Positions 16,120 through 25,495 are shown, counted from the stretch's first letter. The stretch: DNA of 35,141 nucleotides from Hassallia byssoidea VB512170 (GCF_000817785.2 NZ_JTCM02000066.1:1-35141), one strand, 5' to 3'. The notes: generated by a model not told the origin, from the sequence alone. A program made the numbers and translations.

Positions 16120-16683
16120 TTAATAGCAATAATCACCGTCTTTAGTTGTAGCACGTTCTTTTGCCGTTCGCATCGTTCCTAAAAGTGTAGAAACATAAAC
16201 GCAACGCTTGGCTTTACCCGCATATGGACTAGATAATGTTATCCGTCCAAGCTGTTTAACATTACCTTTGTAGTCAAATTGAAATTTTCGTATACTATTT
16301 GGTTCTGGCAAGGTTGTTTCAGAATCAAGGCGCACATTATAATCTAAATTATTCCACTTAGCATCAGTTGGGTTGACTGTAGCAGGATGAACTGCCCACT
16401 GAACAATATCGTTATTTACTCGAAAACTGGCTTGCCAGGTCAATTTTTCGTTGGTGGCTTGGCTTTGAGCTTGGCGCATGGCGTTGTAAACTTGGTTTTG
16501 GGCAGTGTTGAGGCGTTGAACGTTTACAAAAGTCAGCCAGCTGGGTAGAGCGATCGCAGCTAATAGACCTATTAGTACAACAACTACCAAAATCTCTAGC
16601 AGCGTGAAGCCACTGTTAAAGCGATTCTTGGAGATATTTTTTGTATTAACTAGAAGTAGAAGACGCACCAAGATTTTTTCCAT
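16120..16683 (-). CDS. GspH/FimT-like pseudopilin (fourth hps-linked pseudopilin)
   Basis: I start this at ATG 16683 (MEKILVRLLLL, 187 residues). A TTG at 16698 would add five residues. The type IV prepilin signature SGFTLLEILVVVVLIGLLAAIALPSW gives a cleavage site after Gly25 and the key Glu at position +5. The globular part resembles GspH/FimT. The C-terminus (KRCVYVSTLLGTMRTAK, then a final CY) repeats the pattern seen at the end of hpsD (RRCVIVDTLLGGMRTAK with a final C). The two are therefore paralogues with a probable conserved disulfide. It lies 85 bp after hpsE. It may be an accessory pseudopilin for the hps secretion machine. The Nostoc letter name cannot be assigned with certainty. 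Confidence 0.88.
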   Translation of the reverse strand: MEKILVRLLLLVNTKNISKNRFNSGFTLLEILVVVVLIGLLAAIALPSWLTFVNVQRLNTAQNQVYNAMRQAQSQATNEKLTWQASFRVNNDIVQWAVHPATVNPTDAKWNNLDYNVRLDSETTLPEPNSIRKFQFDYKGNVKQLGRITLSSPYAGKAKRCVYVSTLLGTMRTAKERATTKDGDYCY

Positions 16684-16768
16684 ATTTAATGCACCCAATA
16701 TATTGATACATTAATTATTACTTTTTCTTTCATTCCAACTGTTAAAAATAACAATTAATCAGGAAAAA

Positions 16769-17728
16769 TTATTTCTTAAAATATCCCTTTTTCAATAGAA
16801 AAAAAGGACTAATTAAACTACTTAAAAACAGTTGCATTTCACAAGCAGCGACCAACTCAGTTTTTACCTGTGTCCGATATTTAAGTAAATGCAAGACAAT
16901 TTTACGCAAGTCATTTATTATATAGGCAAAAAAAGCGAATGGTTTAACCCAAGGGTTTATATTCATCATTCGGGTAACATATCGGCTAAGTCCAATACCT
17001 TGAAAAAATGGAATCAAATACTCTCTTTGCAAGCGCCAATGAGGTATCTGATGATATATTTCCATTTCCGGGTTATACCAAATTTCCCAACCAGCTTTCT
17101 GGATGTAAGACAACATTTCTAAGTCTTCACTGGTAAGCATATTGCCAGCGACTCTGCCAGTTAAAATAGAATGATTCGGCACGCTTTCTAACCACGCTTG
17201 TCTGCGAACAACAAGTCCAGCAGAAGGTGGTAGTAATTTTTTTGAAGCTTCATACAGCAAAGGCAAATTTCCGCGCTCAGTAATTGCCAAAAAAGGGGCG
17301 ATGCGCTGAAAATTTTCTGGTGGTTCTACTTCCCAGTTTGGGTGGATTTGGCTACCATAAGCCCCCAGTTTTGGATTTTTTTGACCAAAGTCATAAGCTT
17401 TTGCAACCCAGTCTGATACTGGGTAATTATCATCATCAAGAAAACCGATAAATTTGCTTTTGGCTTCCTCAACTGCTCGTTTTCTGGCGTATGCTGCTCC
17501 CTGTTGTGGTTCAAAGCAGTACTTTAAGGCGTAAGGGCATTGCCAGTTTGCTTGATAGTTTTGAACAACTTTAGCGGTCTTGTCAGTGCTGTTATTATCT
17601 ACAACAATGATTTCCCAACATAAGTGTTCGGTATTAATTTGATTTCGCAGTCGTTCTAGCAGTTCAGGCAAACGACTTTCACCATTGTAAGTTGGGATAG
17701 CCACAGTAAAGTCAAGGTTCTCAGTCAT
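16769..17728 (-). CDS. hpsE: Hormogonium polysaccharide glycosyltransferase HpsE
   Basis: A 319-residue GT2 enzyme from ATG 17728 (MTENLDFTVAIPTYNGESRL). The nucleotide-binding motif VVDNNSTDKT is at 42-51, and the metal-binding motif LDDDN at 97-101. A TSEDLEML segment near 200 has the family ED pair. The C-terminal third (WRLQREYLIPFFQGIGLSRY, NDLRKIVLHLLKYRTQVKTELVAACEM) is amphipathic and shared with the paralogue at 31153-32139. In Nostoc punctiforme hpsE-G are needed for sheath polysaccharide and gliding. The upstream gap holds a terminator and a GGGCATACT element, so it likely has its own promoter. Donor sugar unknown. Confidence 0.85.
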   Translation of the reverse strand: MTENLDFTVAIPTYNGESRLPELLERLRNQINTEHLCWEIIVVDNNSTDKTAKVVQNYQANWQCPYALKYCFEPQQGAAYARKRAVEEAKSKFIGFLDDDNYPVSDWVAKAYDFGQKNPKLGAYGSQIHPNWEVEPPENFQRIAPFLAITERGNLPLLYEASKKLLPPSAGLVVRRQAWLESVPNHSILTGRVAGNMLTSEDLEMLSYIQKAGWEIWYNPEMEIYHQIPHWRLQREYLIPFFQGIGLSRYVTRMMNINPWVKPFAFFAYIINDLRKIVLHLLKYRTQVKTELVAACEMQLFLSSLISPFFLLKKGYFKK

Positions 17729-17764
17729 AGCCTAAAATTTGTATTGCTATTAGGATACTTTTTT

Positions 17765-17773
17765 AGTATGCCC
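17765..17773 (-). promoter_or_regulatory. GGGCATACT element (J-box-like) upstream of hpsE
   Basis: On the minus strand TGGGCATACTAAAA lies with its 3' end of the 9-mer 36 bases before the hpsE ATG. The same 14 bases occur before the paralogue at 31153-32139. The 9-mer differs by one base from the hormogonium SigJ J-box GGGAATACT as I recall it. Confidence 0.5.
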
Positions 17774-17853
17774 AGTCAAGGGGAAAAAATCTAGTCAAAG
17801 TTACTATGTGACTAATTTGCCATCACTAATGAGATAAATATATAAACAAAAAT

Positions 17854-17888
17854 TGCACCTGATATTTCAAGTTTGCTTTGAAGGTGCA
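17854..17888 (-). terminator. Intrinsic terminator after hpsD
   Basis: On the minus strand TGCACC-TTCAA ... TTGAA-GGTGCA folds into an interrupted 11-bp stem followed by ATTTTTGTTT. It lies 60 bases past the hpsD stop and before the hpsE element, splitting hpsABCD from hpsE and the genes after it. Confidence 0.6.
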
Positions 17889-17947
17889 GTTTATGGTTCC
17901 GTATTTTTATGGAATTTTTATTATAGTTTAGCTATTGCATTTATTAT

Positions 17948-18667
17948 TTAGTTACACTTATCATCTTTTGCAGTTCGCATTCCTCCTAAAAGAGTGTCTA
18001 CAATGACGCATCGTCTCAACTTGCTAGCTGATGTAGAACTTCCTACGTTAGGTGCAGCTACAGCGATTTTTAAACCAAGTTCGTCTGATGAACCCCCTGC
18101 TGTTCCAGGCAAAGCACCCATATAATCGAAAGTAATTGTGCCACTTCCCAACGTATTATAGTTGACGGGATCAGAAGCTTTTTTGTTGAATTTAGTACCA
18201 TCAGAATTATTCTCAAGATTGGTATAAAATAAAACTTGGTTTGATTTAAATCCTATATCCTCACCTAAATGCTTCCATATACCTTTTTTATCATAATTGG
18301 AAGGAGCCGGAGGTGGAATAACGCCTTGATGAACCGCTACCATAGAAATGTTGCCAACATTTATAAAATTGACATTTTGAAAACTGACGCTATAGCTCAA
18401 TTTTGTCTTTTTAGCTTGTCGCTGTGCGTCTTGCAGTGCAGCTAAGACGACATCGTTAGCTTTATTTACTCGCTGTCGGTTGGTAAAACCAAGCCAGCTA
18501 GGAACTGCGATCGCTGCCAGAATTCCCACCATTATTACTACTACCAAAACCTCAATTAATGTAAACCCAGCAGTTTGTTGATAAACATAGGAGGAGCGTT
18601 TTGATTTTGCAGCCAACATTTTTATAGAGAATTTACCTAACATATTGAATGATATTGGGCTATACAT
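17948..18667 (-). CDS. hpsD: Pseudopilin, GspH/FimT-like (HpsD position)
   Basis: The 239-residue product starts at ATG 18667, six bases after AAGGAAAG, a good ribosome binding site. After a basic leader the prepilin motif AGFTLIEVLVVVIMVGILAAIAVPSW gives cleavage after Gly34 and Glu39 at mature position +5. The globular domain is GspH/FimT-like, with a C-terminal LRRCVIVDTLLGGMRTAKDDKC shared in pattern with the pseudopilin at 16120-16683. It lies 37 bp after hpsC. HpsB-D of Nostoc punctiforme are pseudopilins of a type II secretion-like system for the hormogonium polysaccharide. The gene letter rests on order, the pseudopilin call on sequence. A terminator follows. Confidence 0.85.
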   Translation of the reverse strand: MYSPISFNMLGKFSIKMLAAKSKRSSYVYQQTAGFTLIEVLVVVIMVGILAAIAVPSWLGFTNRQRVNKANDVVLAALQDAQRQAKKTKLSYSVSFQNVNFINVGNISMVAVHQGVIPPPAPSNYDKKGIWKHLGEDIGFKSNQVLFYTNLENNSDGTKFNKKASDPVNYNTLGSGTITFDYMGALPGTAGGSSDELGLKIAVAAPNVGSSTSASKLRRCVIVDTLLGGMRTAKDDKCN

Positions 18668-18704
18668 AGTACGCTTTCCTTAGTTAACTCAACGAATTCA
18701 AAGT

Positions 18705-19697
18705 TTATTTAGTAAATACGAATCCGCGTCCTTGTACCCTTACGCTTGCTTGAGGATAATAACTTTCTCTTTCTTTTCTTTCATTCGTATAATCTAGATC
18801 ATTTTGTTGAAGTCGGGCAATTGCATTACCCCGTAAATATACTTGCACTACTGTGTTGCTTGAATCTACACAAACGTAGAAGCCGCGTGTTTTAACATTA
18901 CCAGTAGCTACAGCATCTCCGCTTCCTGTAAACTGTGGCACCATTTGTATACTAGGAGGAGGAGTCGCAGTTAGAGGTGTAGGGCAATCTGTAGGTTGTG
19001 GATTTTTATCTGTGCTAATAGGTGTTTGGTCTATATAATCAATCAAAGGCAAAACATCTTGTTTGTAAGTTTTTGTAGTGTCTTTTGTCCATTGATTCAT
19101 TTTGCTCTTTAAGTTGCCAGAGTCTTTTAGTTCAAATTTTTTAAACCCATCATCTCTAGTTTCGTTTTTATTGGCATCAGTGATTCCATACCCATCGCTT
19201 ATTTGAAATCTACCAATTCTAGCAGCTTTAGACCATGTAAGGTTATCATCTTTAATCAAATAATAGGCGACTAAAGAGTAAACGAACGTATCATCTAATT
19301 GACTACCTGCTGTATCGTTAACCGGAAGTCCGTTGGGAATAAACTGCCGTTTCCAAAATACAAGAACAGGAAAAAATTTATTTTTATCATCAGTTGTGTT
19401 TTTAGGTAGTTGCTGCCTAATAGCATTAATTCCATCAGCATCGTAAATATAAACTGCCTGTTCCAAATCACGTTTAATGTAGTCAAGTGCTGTTTTAATT
19501 TCTTGCTCAGAGTTTACTTTCGCTTGCTCTTTGCGATCGTTATCCAAAACATTAATCATAAATCCTAGCAGAGGAGTGATTACAAGAAAAGCTAGGATCA
19601 TAGCTACTAGCAATTCTATAAGAGTAAAACCATCATTTTTTTGTTTAGTCTTAGAGATTATTAGCTGATTAATTAAAACCCTTTTAAGTAGACTCAT
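18705..19697 (-). CDS. hpsC: Hormogonium polysaccharide pseudopilin HpsC (GspJ/PilW-like)
   Basis: The 330-residue product starts at ATG 19697. It carries a short basic leader and the prepilin motif DGFTLIELLVAMILAFLVITPLLGF, with cleavage after Gly23 and Glu28 at mature +5. The following helix (EQEIKTALDYIKRDLEQAVYIYDADGINAIRQQLP) and a large beta domain are typical of GspJ/PilW minor pilins. Three Cys residues occur in the C-terminal half. Spacing is 33 bp to hpsB and 37 bp to hpsD, consistent with one operon. It would form part of the tip of a pseudopilus used in polysaccharide secretion. Confidence 0.88.
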   Translation of the reverse strand: MSLLKRVLINQLIISKTKQKNDGFTLIELLVAMILAFLVITPLLGFMINVLDNDRKEQAKVNSEQEIKTALDYIKRDLEQAVYIYDADGINAIRQQLPKNTTDDKNKFFPVLVFWKRQFIPNGLPVNDTAGSQLDDTFVYSLVAYYLIKDDNLTWSKAARIGRFQISDGYGITDANKNETRDDGFKKFELKDSGNLKSKMNQWTKDTTKTYKQDVLPLIDYIDQTPISTDKNPQPTDCPTPLTATPPPSIQMVPQFTGSGDAVATGNVKTRGFYVCVDSSNTVVQVYLRGNAIARLQQNDLDYTNERKERESYYPQASVRVQGRGFVFTK

Positions 19698-19730
19698 GAT
19701 ATAGTATTTACCTATTCAGATTTCAGATGT

Positions 19731-20450
19731 TTAGCATTCAGATTGAGGATTAGGTTTAGGATTACTAGTTGGATTAGAATCAGGGGGTTTGAGGCGATCG
19801 CAGAAATTCCCAAACGAGGTTGATTTATTCGATATTTCTGTCGTAAATTCTACTAAGGGAGCTTGTATGGCTGTTAAGCCAGTTCCCCCAGTAAAGGAAT
19901 TTTGTATTTTGATGTCTTTATCCTTTAATGCTTTTAGCGTTATACCAGATTTAAAAGCATCTGCTCTGTAAACTCGCACTCCCAATTTATATCCCTCTTG
20001 GGCATCGATGGAAGCCGAATTATATCCAAACGTCTGAATAACCATGTCCTTATAGCTACTAGTTGTACAGCCATCAGTGTTATCTCCATTGAAGCAATAC
20101 AAACTAGCTGATGAAGACGTAGGCGAAGAACAGTAGTCATTTGACTTATTGCATGTTAATGTCCCTGAAGGAGCATCTGGTGGTAGCGGATCGGTGGTTG
20201 CACCTACACTTTTCTTTGTGATAGTAGGGGCTGGAATTGTCCCAGATCTGACACCATCAATGTAGGCTTTGGCTGCATCAGTTGCTAATTCTACCCGTCT
20301 TGCCTGTAACCTTGTCGCCACAGATAAGATAATTACGGGTGCGATCGCAGTCATCAAAATGGCAACAACAACGATCGCTATTAATGACTCGATGATGGTG
20401 AAGCCGGACTCACTAGATGGGGATGCTGGCTGCTGTTTGTGGTGAATCAT
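19731..20450 (-). CDS. hpsB: Hormogonium polysaccharide pseudopilin HpsB (GspI/PilV-like)
   Basis: The 239-residue product starts at ATG 20450. The prepilin motif SGFTIIESLIAIVVVAILMTAIAPVI gives cleavage after Gly16 and Glu21 at mature +5. The leader is short and hydrophilic. The downstream helix ATRLQARRVELATDAAKAYIDGVRSG fits GspI/PilV minor pilins. The globular part is Ser/Thr/Pro rich with about six Cys (CNKSNDYC, YCFNGDNTDGC), likely disulfide-bonded outside the cytoplasm. It lies 53 bp after hpsA and 33 bp before hpsC. Confidence 0.88.
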   Translation of the reverse strand: MIHHKQQPASPSSESGFTIIESLIAIVVVAILMTAIAPVIILSVATRLQARRVELATDAAKAYIDGVRSGTIPAPTITKKSVGATTDPLPPDAPSGTLTCNKSNDYCSSPTSSSASLYCFNGDNTDGCTTSSYKDMVIQTFGYNSASIDAQEGYKLGVRVYRADAFKSGITLKALKDKDIKIQNSFTGGTGLTAIQAPLVEFTTEISNKSTSFGNFCDRLKPPDSNPTSNPKPNPQSEC

Positions 20451-20503
20451 AAGTCAGTAATCAAATTGTGCTGGCTTGTTATCTGAATTGGAAATAGCTT
20501 CAA

Positions 20504-23500
20504 TTACTGGCAAGAAGAGGGGCGTTGGTCTTTGCTGATAGCATAGTAAGGGTCATATTTAGGGTTGCTACTATAGCCAGGAGTAGCAACGTCATATCCA
20601 CCTTCTGTGATTTCGTGATCTTCGGCAGCACATAACAAAGATTTCACCCAATCATCATCTCGCGCTACTTCCCTGTAATATTCGTTAGGTTCGGCTGTAC
20701 TGGGTGAAGCAAAGCGCTGTGAGAACAAGTCAGGTAACTGTGTCAGCAAGGCTACATCATAACCCCAGAAACGCTTAGGTGGTACGTAGAACGGAGAACG
20801 ACCCAGGTTTCCACCATCGGTAGTCACCGTGGTTCTATAGCCTTGTGGGTATCCAAATGTTGTTTTTGTTAATGAATAACCAGTGTCTGCATTATTGTAA
20901 TCAGCGGTTGCTATTTGCCAAGGCGCTGTGGCGAAAGAACTACGTTTGAACTGGATGAAAGCACCACTAGCAAAATGGCTGATATCTTTCCAATTTTCTA
21001 GATAACGCACAAAGTTTTCTAGACCACCATTGGTTTCCGTTGGGCGTGCTGGAGTATTACCTTGAGTAAATACCAGATTTGTTTCTGTAGCGGTAGCACG
21101 TTGCAACCAGTTGTTAGAATTATCTTGTACGTTTTGGGATTCGGTGAGACTAGTTATATTATCAGTTGTTGGGGTTATGAAAGGATACTGAATTTGCAAT
21201 ACTGGTACTAACAACGGCTGGTCTGTTTTCCTATTATTAGTTAGCACAGTCCTATTTTCAATCCACAAAGGATACTTGTAACCATAATTAGCTGTAGCAG
21301 TGTTAATTGTCTTGAACCACAACGCCCTTTGGTGTAACCTAGGTCGATTGGTAGAACTATCATATTTAGTGTAAGAACCTTCAGTATGGAAAGCGTAATA
21401 TTTTATCTTTCCTGCATCATCTGTGGCTGAATCAGGTGGGTTATCAGTGCCACTAATTCCCAAAGGAATTGGTCTGCTATTAGGAGCTGCGCCGCCTGTC
21501 AAGATTAAGTTACCCGTGGCAGTGTCTCGCAGGAAAGCGACTCGGCGGGGGTAATGTTGGTCTGCTTCATTCAATGCTGGTCTAGCTGTAGTGCCTGCTC
21601 CAAGCTTATTAACCAGAGTATCTACTGGTATTTTGCTTGCCTTGAGGTTTTCTGCAGCATCAGCCCAATTAACCTTTTTATCACTATCAGCATCAAAACC
21701 AACTACCCAATCATCAGCCGTGCAAGCTGCAACTGTTGATTTGCGACAAATTTCCATTAGGTACTCTGGAAATTGCACCCGACGCTGAATTGGGGTAACG
21801 AAGTTGTTGAAATAAGAACTACCTGTGCCGCCGCTACCGGAGTATTGAGAATCTGTAAAGTTACGGCTAGTAACGAAGTTGTTATCCCAGAAGCCATTTA
21901 GCCTAGCAATAACAGTTCCGGTAAGATTGTTCTCTTTAATCTTTGCCGCAGTAGTTTGTATCTTGCCATCACCATCAATGTCAGCTTGAATCTTGGTTTC
22001 ATCTAAAGTGCTGACGCTAGTATCAGCCATATCACCGTTGCCATTGAGATCCAGTTTAAGAACATTCTCATCCAAGGTTATGTCTGTGTTTTCAATAGTG
22101 TTATTTCCATTCAAGTCATAGCCAATAGCTAAATTACCAGCATTGTCCCTCAAGTCGTAATCGCCATCTTCGCGTTTCCCCTCCTCGAAGCTACTGGATA
22201 AAACTGTGATGGAATCGGAAATCACCGATGCAGGTCGCCAAGTTTCACCTGTACTACATTCAGAAAACTGACCAGGACGGCAGGCAAATTGATCGTTAAG
22301 CGTTTTACGTGCGTAGAAAGTGCTACTCCAGTCACTGCTTTCCTTCAAGAGGATATCTGTGAATTCTTCTTGAGTGTGTCGGTTGAAATATCCTTTTCCG
22401 TTAGTATCAAGTTGTGCTTTGATGTAAACAGGCAGGTTAGATGCCAAGATAAGACCTTTTTCTTCTGGTCTGTAAGTAGTTTTACGATCTAAGCGGCTGC
22501 CGTTGATCAGCAGAATTCCGCTTGGTCGGCGAGTTGGGTCTAGCTTGAAATCCGTAGCGCTGACTTCTTTGTCTATATCATCCTTTTTATCCGTACCTTT
22601 TTCTCTTCTCTCTAATGTATTTGCTTTAGTGCCATCTAATAATGCATCGTCACGGGTAGCATAAATAATGCCACTATTCGGTAGAAGAAACTCTTCAACA
22701 TTGAATTTATTATTACCTTTGGATTTTCTTCGCAACAAATCCAAATCTATAACTGTGGTACGAACTTCCAACGGCTGACGTAATTCAACATCTAAATCGT
22801 AGGTTGTGGAAGATGTTGCTACAGGCTTATCAATAGCCTTAATCTGTCTTGCATCCAGAAAGGCAGTTTCCATAATAGCCCCATGAGGAACAGCACTATC
22901 TGTGGGAGCAAGAATACTACCATCCATAATTTTCAAAGCACATACGGCAGAATCAACTGCTGACTGTTCTGCAAGGGTAAGCGTACCACTTCCTTTCTCT
23001 ACAGCCCTCTTGAGTTGTTCGTTTACATAGCGTCCATTTGGATATTTCAGATTCGCTTGATAATTCAGGACAGCTTCATAAGTTGTTGGTGACAAGCTCG
23101 ATGCTGAGTAAACAACACCATTGTGAGAGTTACCAGCATTCGCTGCGCTAACAGTAGTTGTGAGTGCCAAATCTCTGGTATTTATTAACGCAGGCGCTAC
23201 AACTCTTTTACTAATATCTGGTAGTCCTTCTCGATTTGTTGCTGATTGTCTGTTTGTGGGGTCGTAGTAGCTGCTGACACAAGCTATTGGAGCTTGATAG
23301 TCAGCTGGGGTTTTTGGATCGTATGGGTCATCTTTGTAGTGATAAACTACAGTCGCCCGCATCTGCAAATATGGCGTTAGAGCATTAGGTAAACCCTGAG
23401 CAGGCGTGTTCACCCCTGTTGGCATAGTGTCTGCCCATACAATATCTCTAGTGGCAGTCGTCGCAGCAATCAACTGAGCTGCTGTACTGGTGGAAGTATA

Positions 23501-25495
23501 ACCATTAGGTAAATAAATTCCCGCACCTGTGACTACTCGCAAGCCACCAACTATATCTAAAGCGTTTTGAGGGTCTTGTGCGGCTGATTTTTCCCAGAAG
23601 TCGTCCCGGTCTGTAATTCCTAAGTCATCTAGCTGAAAGGCTTGGGGGAAACGTTTACGCTCTTTGCCACCGCTGTTATCCCATACCTTACCAGAAACAG
23701 CTTGTTCTGCCGCATCTGCTGCACTGATAAATCTACCTTTAGTGGAGTCGTACCAAAATTGAGGTAAGTTGTTACCAACTAAAATGCGATCGCCTATTCT
23801 TTCTTCTTTATCTTCTTCTGGCTTTGATCGTTTTATTTTTTCCCTTTCCTTTGGATCGGTTGCTGATAAATAAAGCTTATTACCGTTTTCTTTAATGCCT
23901 ATCTCAGCATAACCACTTGCATTTGTACCATTAGCAGGATTGAAGGGAAACACCCATTTATCCACTGGTCGCAAAGAATTACCATTTTCCTGTAGAGGGC
24001 TAGTTGTTTTGTAAGCACCGAGTGCAGTCTCATCATTGGGATCGTTGCTGAAAGGTATCTCAGCATAAGGCACACGCCGCGTGCGCTGTCTGAAGTAAAT
24101 TTTTAGCTGCTCTTTACGTGCGTCTTCAAGTGTGAGGGTTTTATCAGCAGCCCTATCTCGATCAATTTCTTTTTGAACATCGTCCGGAAGCGTTTTACCC
24201 TCCTTGATTGTTGCTTCTACCAAACGATTAATTCGTTTTACATAAGCCTCATCGTTATAGGCTGCGGTATTACCGTAAACAGCTGCGGGTACAGTCTTTT
24301 GAGTGCCATCAATCTCGTCAGATTTATCTTTATAAGATTGGGAATCAAATAAATCTACTCTTACACCCCCTTTTCCAGCAGCGCTACTATTAGCACGGCT
24401 ATTTATCACATTACCGGCAACAACAATCCTGCTATTTTCTTCTTCTGGGTAATAGCAAGACGCATCACTACTGATTAGATAAAATCTAATTTTAGCCTCG
24501 TCACCTGTATCTGTTTTTGTTGTCAGTAAATTACCATTTGTAAAAATACGTCCATTGATTTGAAAACCAGCACCAGGAGCAATTTCTAAATCATCTTCAT
24601 ATAAAACTGCATTATTATTAAGTGGAATTCGTTCTCGGTCTTGCTGATATTCCAGCGCTGCAAAGCCTCTATTCCCTTTGAATGGTTTATATTGATCGCG
24701 TTTCTTATTAGGTATTCCACTTAAACTTTCATCAGTGATAGGTACGGTAGTCGTATAAACAAAAATGCTTCTTTTCAACTTACTGCCGACTTTATACCAA
24801 CCTTGGCTGCCTACTAAGTTGGCGCTAGTAGGAATTTTACTTTTACACTTACTACTAGTCCCTTCATCCATTGGTTGTGTTCTTGCTTCTACAGTGCTTC
24901 GCTTTCTTACACTGATAGGAGTTTTATAGTAAATACCATATAAGGTATAACTATCAAATTTGCCGTCATTATCTGTATCAACGGGATATTTCCAAGCAGT
25001 ATTTGAAATTTTATCCTTATCAATGCCAGATGCAGGCTTAAATTCAGATGCAACTGTCAGTTGTGTTTCATCACCAAAGGTAAATTGATTAACATTGTCA
25101 CTAATAACTTGAGCAAGTGATAAGTCTGAAGGAGTTGAACGTGGTAGTCGAGGGTCTTTAAATAGTCGATCTATTTTTGCTCTGGCTCGCTCAAGAGCCG
25201 GTGATGCAGCACTCAAAACCGCTTCATTTACTCGGACGTTACTAGCATTTTTTGCTCTATCAAAAGACCGAAATAAAATTGCAGTTGTTAGCAGCACAAC
25301 TACTAACGCCACCATCGCCACTGTTGGCAATACAAAACCAGCATTCGCTGATTCTCGTCGTCTTCGGGTGATAAATAAAGTCCGCAATAGCCAATTAATT
25401 AACTTGTTAATTGCGGTTAGATACTTTTTACTAAACTTACTAAACCTTCTAGATAATATTTTTATTGCCTTGACTAGCCGGCGTTTTGAAGACAT
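20504..25495 (-). CDS. hpsA: Hormogonium polysaccharide biosynthesis protein HpsA
   Basis: This 1663-residue protein starts at ATG 25495, after AGGAAAG. A very basic cytoplasmic start (1-48) leads to NAGFVLPTVAMVALVVVLLTTAILF (51-75). This is a prepilin-like segment with Gly53-Phe54 but no Glu at +5, recalling PilX/GspK-type minor pilins. A conserved helix follows (SAASPALERARAKIDRLF). The rest is a huge extracytoplasmic region of beta-rich repeats with PilX-like features. Asp-rich loops resemble calcium sites: DTDNDGKFD at 173-181, a tandem set at 1127, 1149 and 1172, and DADSDKK at 1268. It heads the hps operon and may build or cap a pseudopilus, or bind the polysaccharide. Identification rests on size, start and neighbours. 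Confidence 0.88.
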   Translation of the reverse strand: MSSKRRLVKAIKILSRRFSKFSKKYLTAINKLINWLLRTLFITRRRRESANAGFVLPTVAMVALVVVLLTTAILFRSFDRAKNASNVRVNEAVLSAASPALERARAKIDRLFKDPRLPRSTPSDLSLAQVISDNVNQFTFGDETQLTVASEFKPASGIDKDKISNTAWKYPVDTDNDGKFDSYTLYGIYYKTPISVRKRSTVEARTQPMDEGTSSKCKSKIPTSANLVGSQGWYKVGSKLKRSIFVYTTTVPITDESLSGIPNKKRDQYKPFKGNRGFAALEYQQDRERIPLNNNAVLYEDDLEIAPGAGFQINGRIFTNGNLLTTKTDTGDEAKIRFYLISSDASCYYPEEENSRIVVAGNVINSRANSSAAGKGGVRVDLFDSQSYKDKSDEIDGTQKTVPAAVYGNTAAYNDEAYVKRINRLVEATIKEGKTLPDDVQKEIDRDRAADKTLTLEDARKEQLKIYFRQRTRRVPYAEIPFSNDPNDETALGAYKTTSPLQENGNSLRPVDKWVFPFNPANGTNASGYAEIGIKENGNKLYLSATDPKEREKIKRSKPEEDKEERIGDRILVGNNLPQFWYDSTKGRFISAADAAEQAVSGKVWDNSGGKERKRFPQAFQLDDLGITDRDDFWEKSAAQDPQNALDIVGGLRVVTGAGIYLPNGYTSTSTAAQLIAATTATRDIVWADTMPTGVNTPAQGLPNALTPYLQMRATVVYHYKDDPYDPKTPADYQAPIACVSSYYDPTNRQSATNREGLPDISKRVVAPALINTRDLALTTTVSAANAGNSHNGVVYSASSLSPTTYEAVLNYQANLKYPNGRYVNEQLKRAVEKGSGTLTLAEQSAVDSAVCALKIMDGSILAPTDSAVPHGAIMETAFLDARQIKAIDKPVATSSTTYDLDVELRQPLEVRTTVIDLDLLRRKSKGNNKFNVEEFLLPNSGIIYATRDDALLDGTKANTLERREKGTDKKDDIDKEVSATDFKLDPTRRPSGILLINGSRLDRKTTYRPEEKGLILASNLPVYIKAQLDTNGKGYFNRHTQEEFTDILLKESSDWSSTFYARKTLNDQFACRPGQFSECSTGETWRPASVISDSITVLSSSFEEGKREDGDYDLRDNAGNLAIGYDLNGNNTIENTDITLDENVLKLDLNGNGDMADTSVSTLDETKIQADIDGDGKIQTTAAKIKENNLTGTVIARLNGFWDNNFVTSRNFTDSQYSGSGGTGSSYFNNFVTPIQRRVQFPEYLMEICRKSTVAACTADDWVVGFDADSDKKVNWADAAENLKASKIPVDTLVNKLGAGTTARPALNEADQHYPRRVAFLRDTATGNLILTGGAAPNSRPIPLGISGTDNPPDSATDDAGKIKYYAFHTEGSYTKYDSSTNRPRLHQRALWFKTINTATANYGYKYPLWIENRTVLTNNRKTDQPLLVPVLQIQYPFITPTTDNITSLTESQNVQDNSNNWLQRATATETNLVFTQGNTPARPTETNGGLENFVRYLENWKDISHFASGAFIQFKRSSFATAPWQIATADYNNADTGYSLTKTTFGYPQGYRTTVTTDGGNLGRSPFYVPPKRFWGYDVALLTQLPDLFSQRFASPSTAEPNEYYREVARDDDWVKSLLCAAEDHEITEGGYDVATPGYSSNPKYDPYYAISKDQRPSSCQ

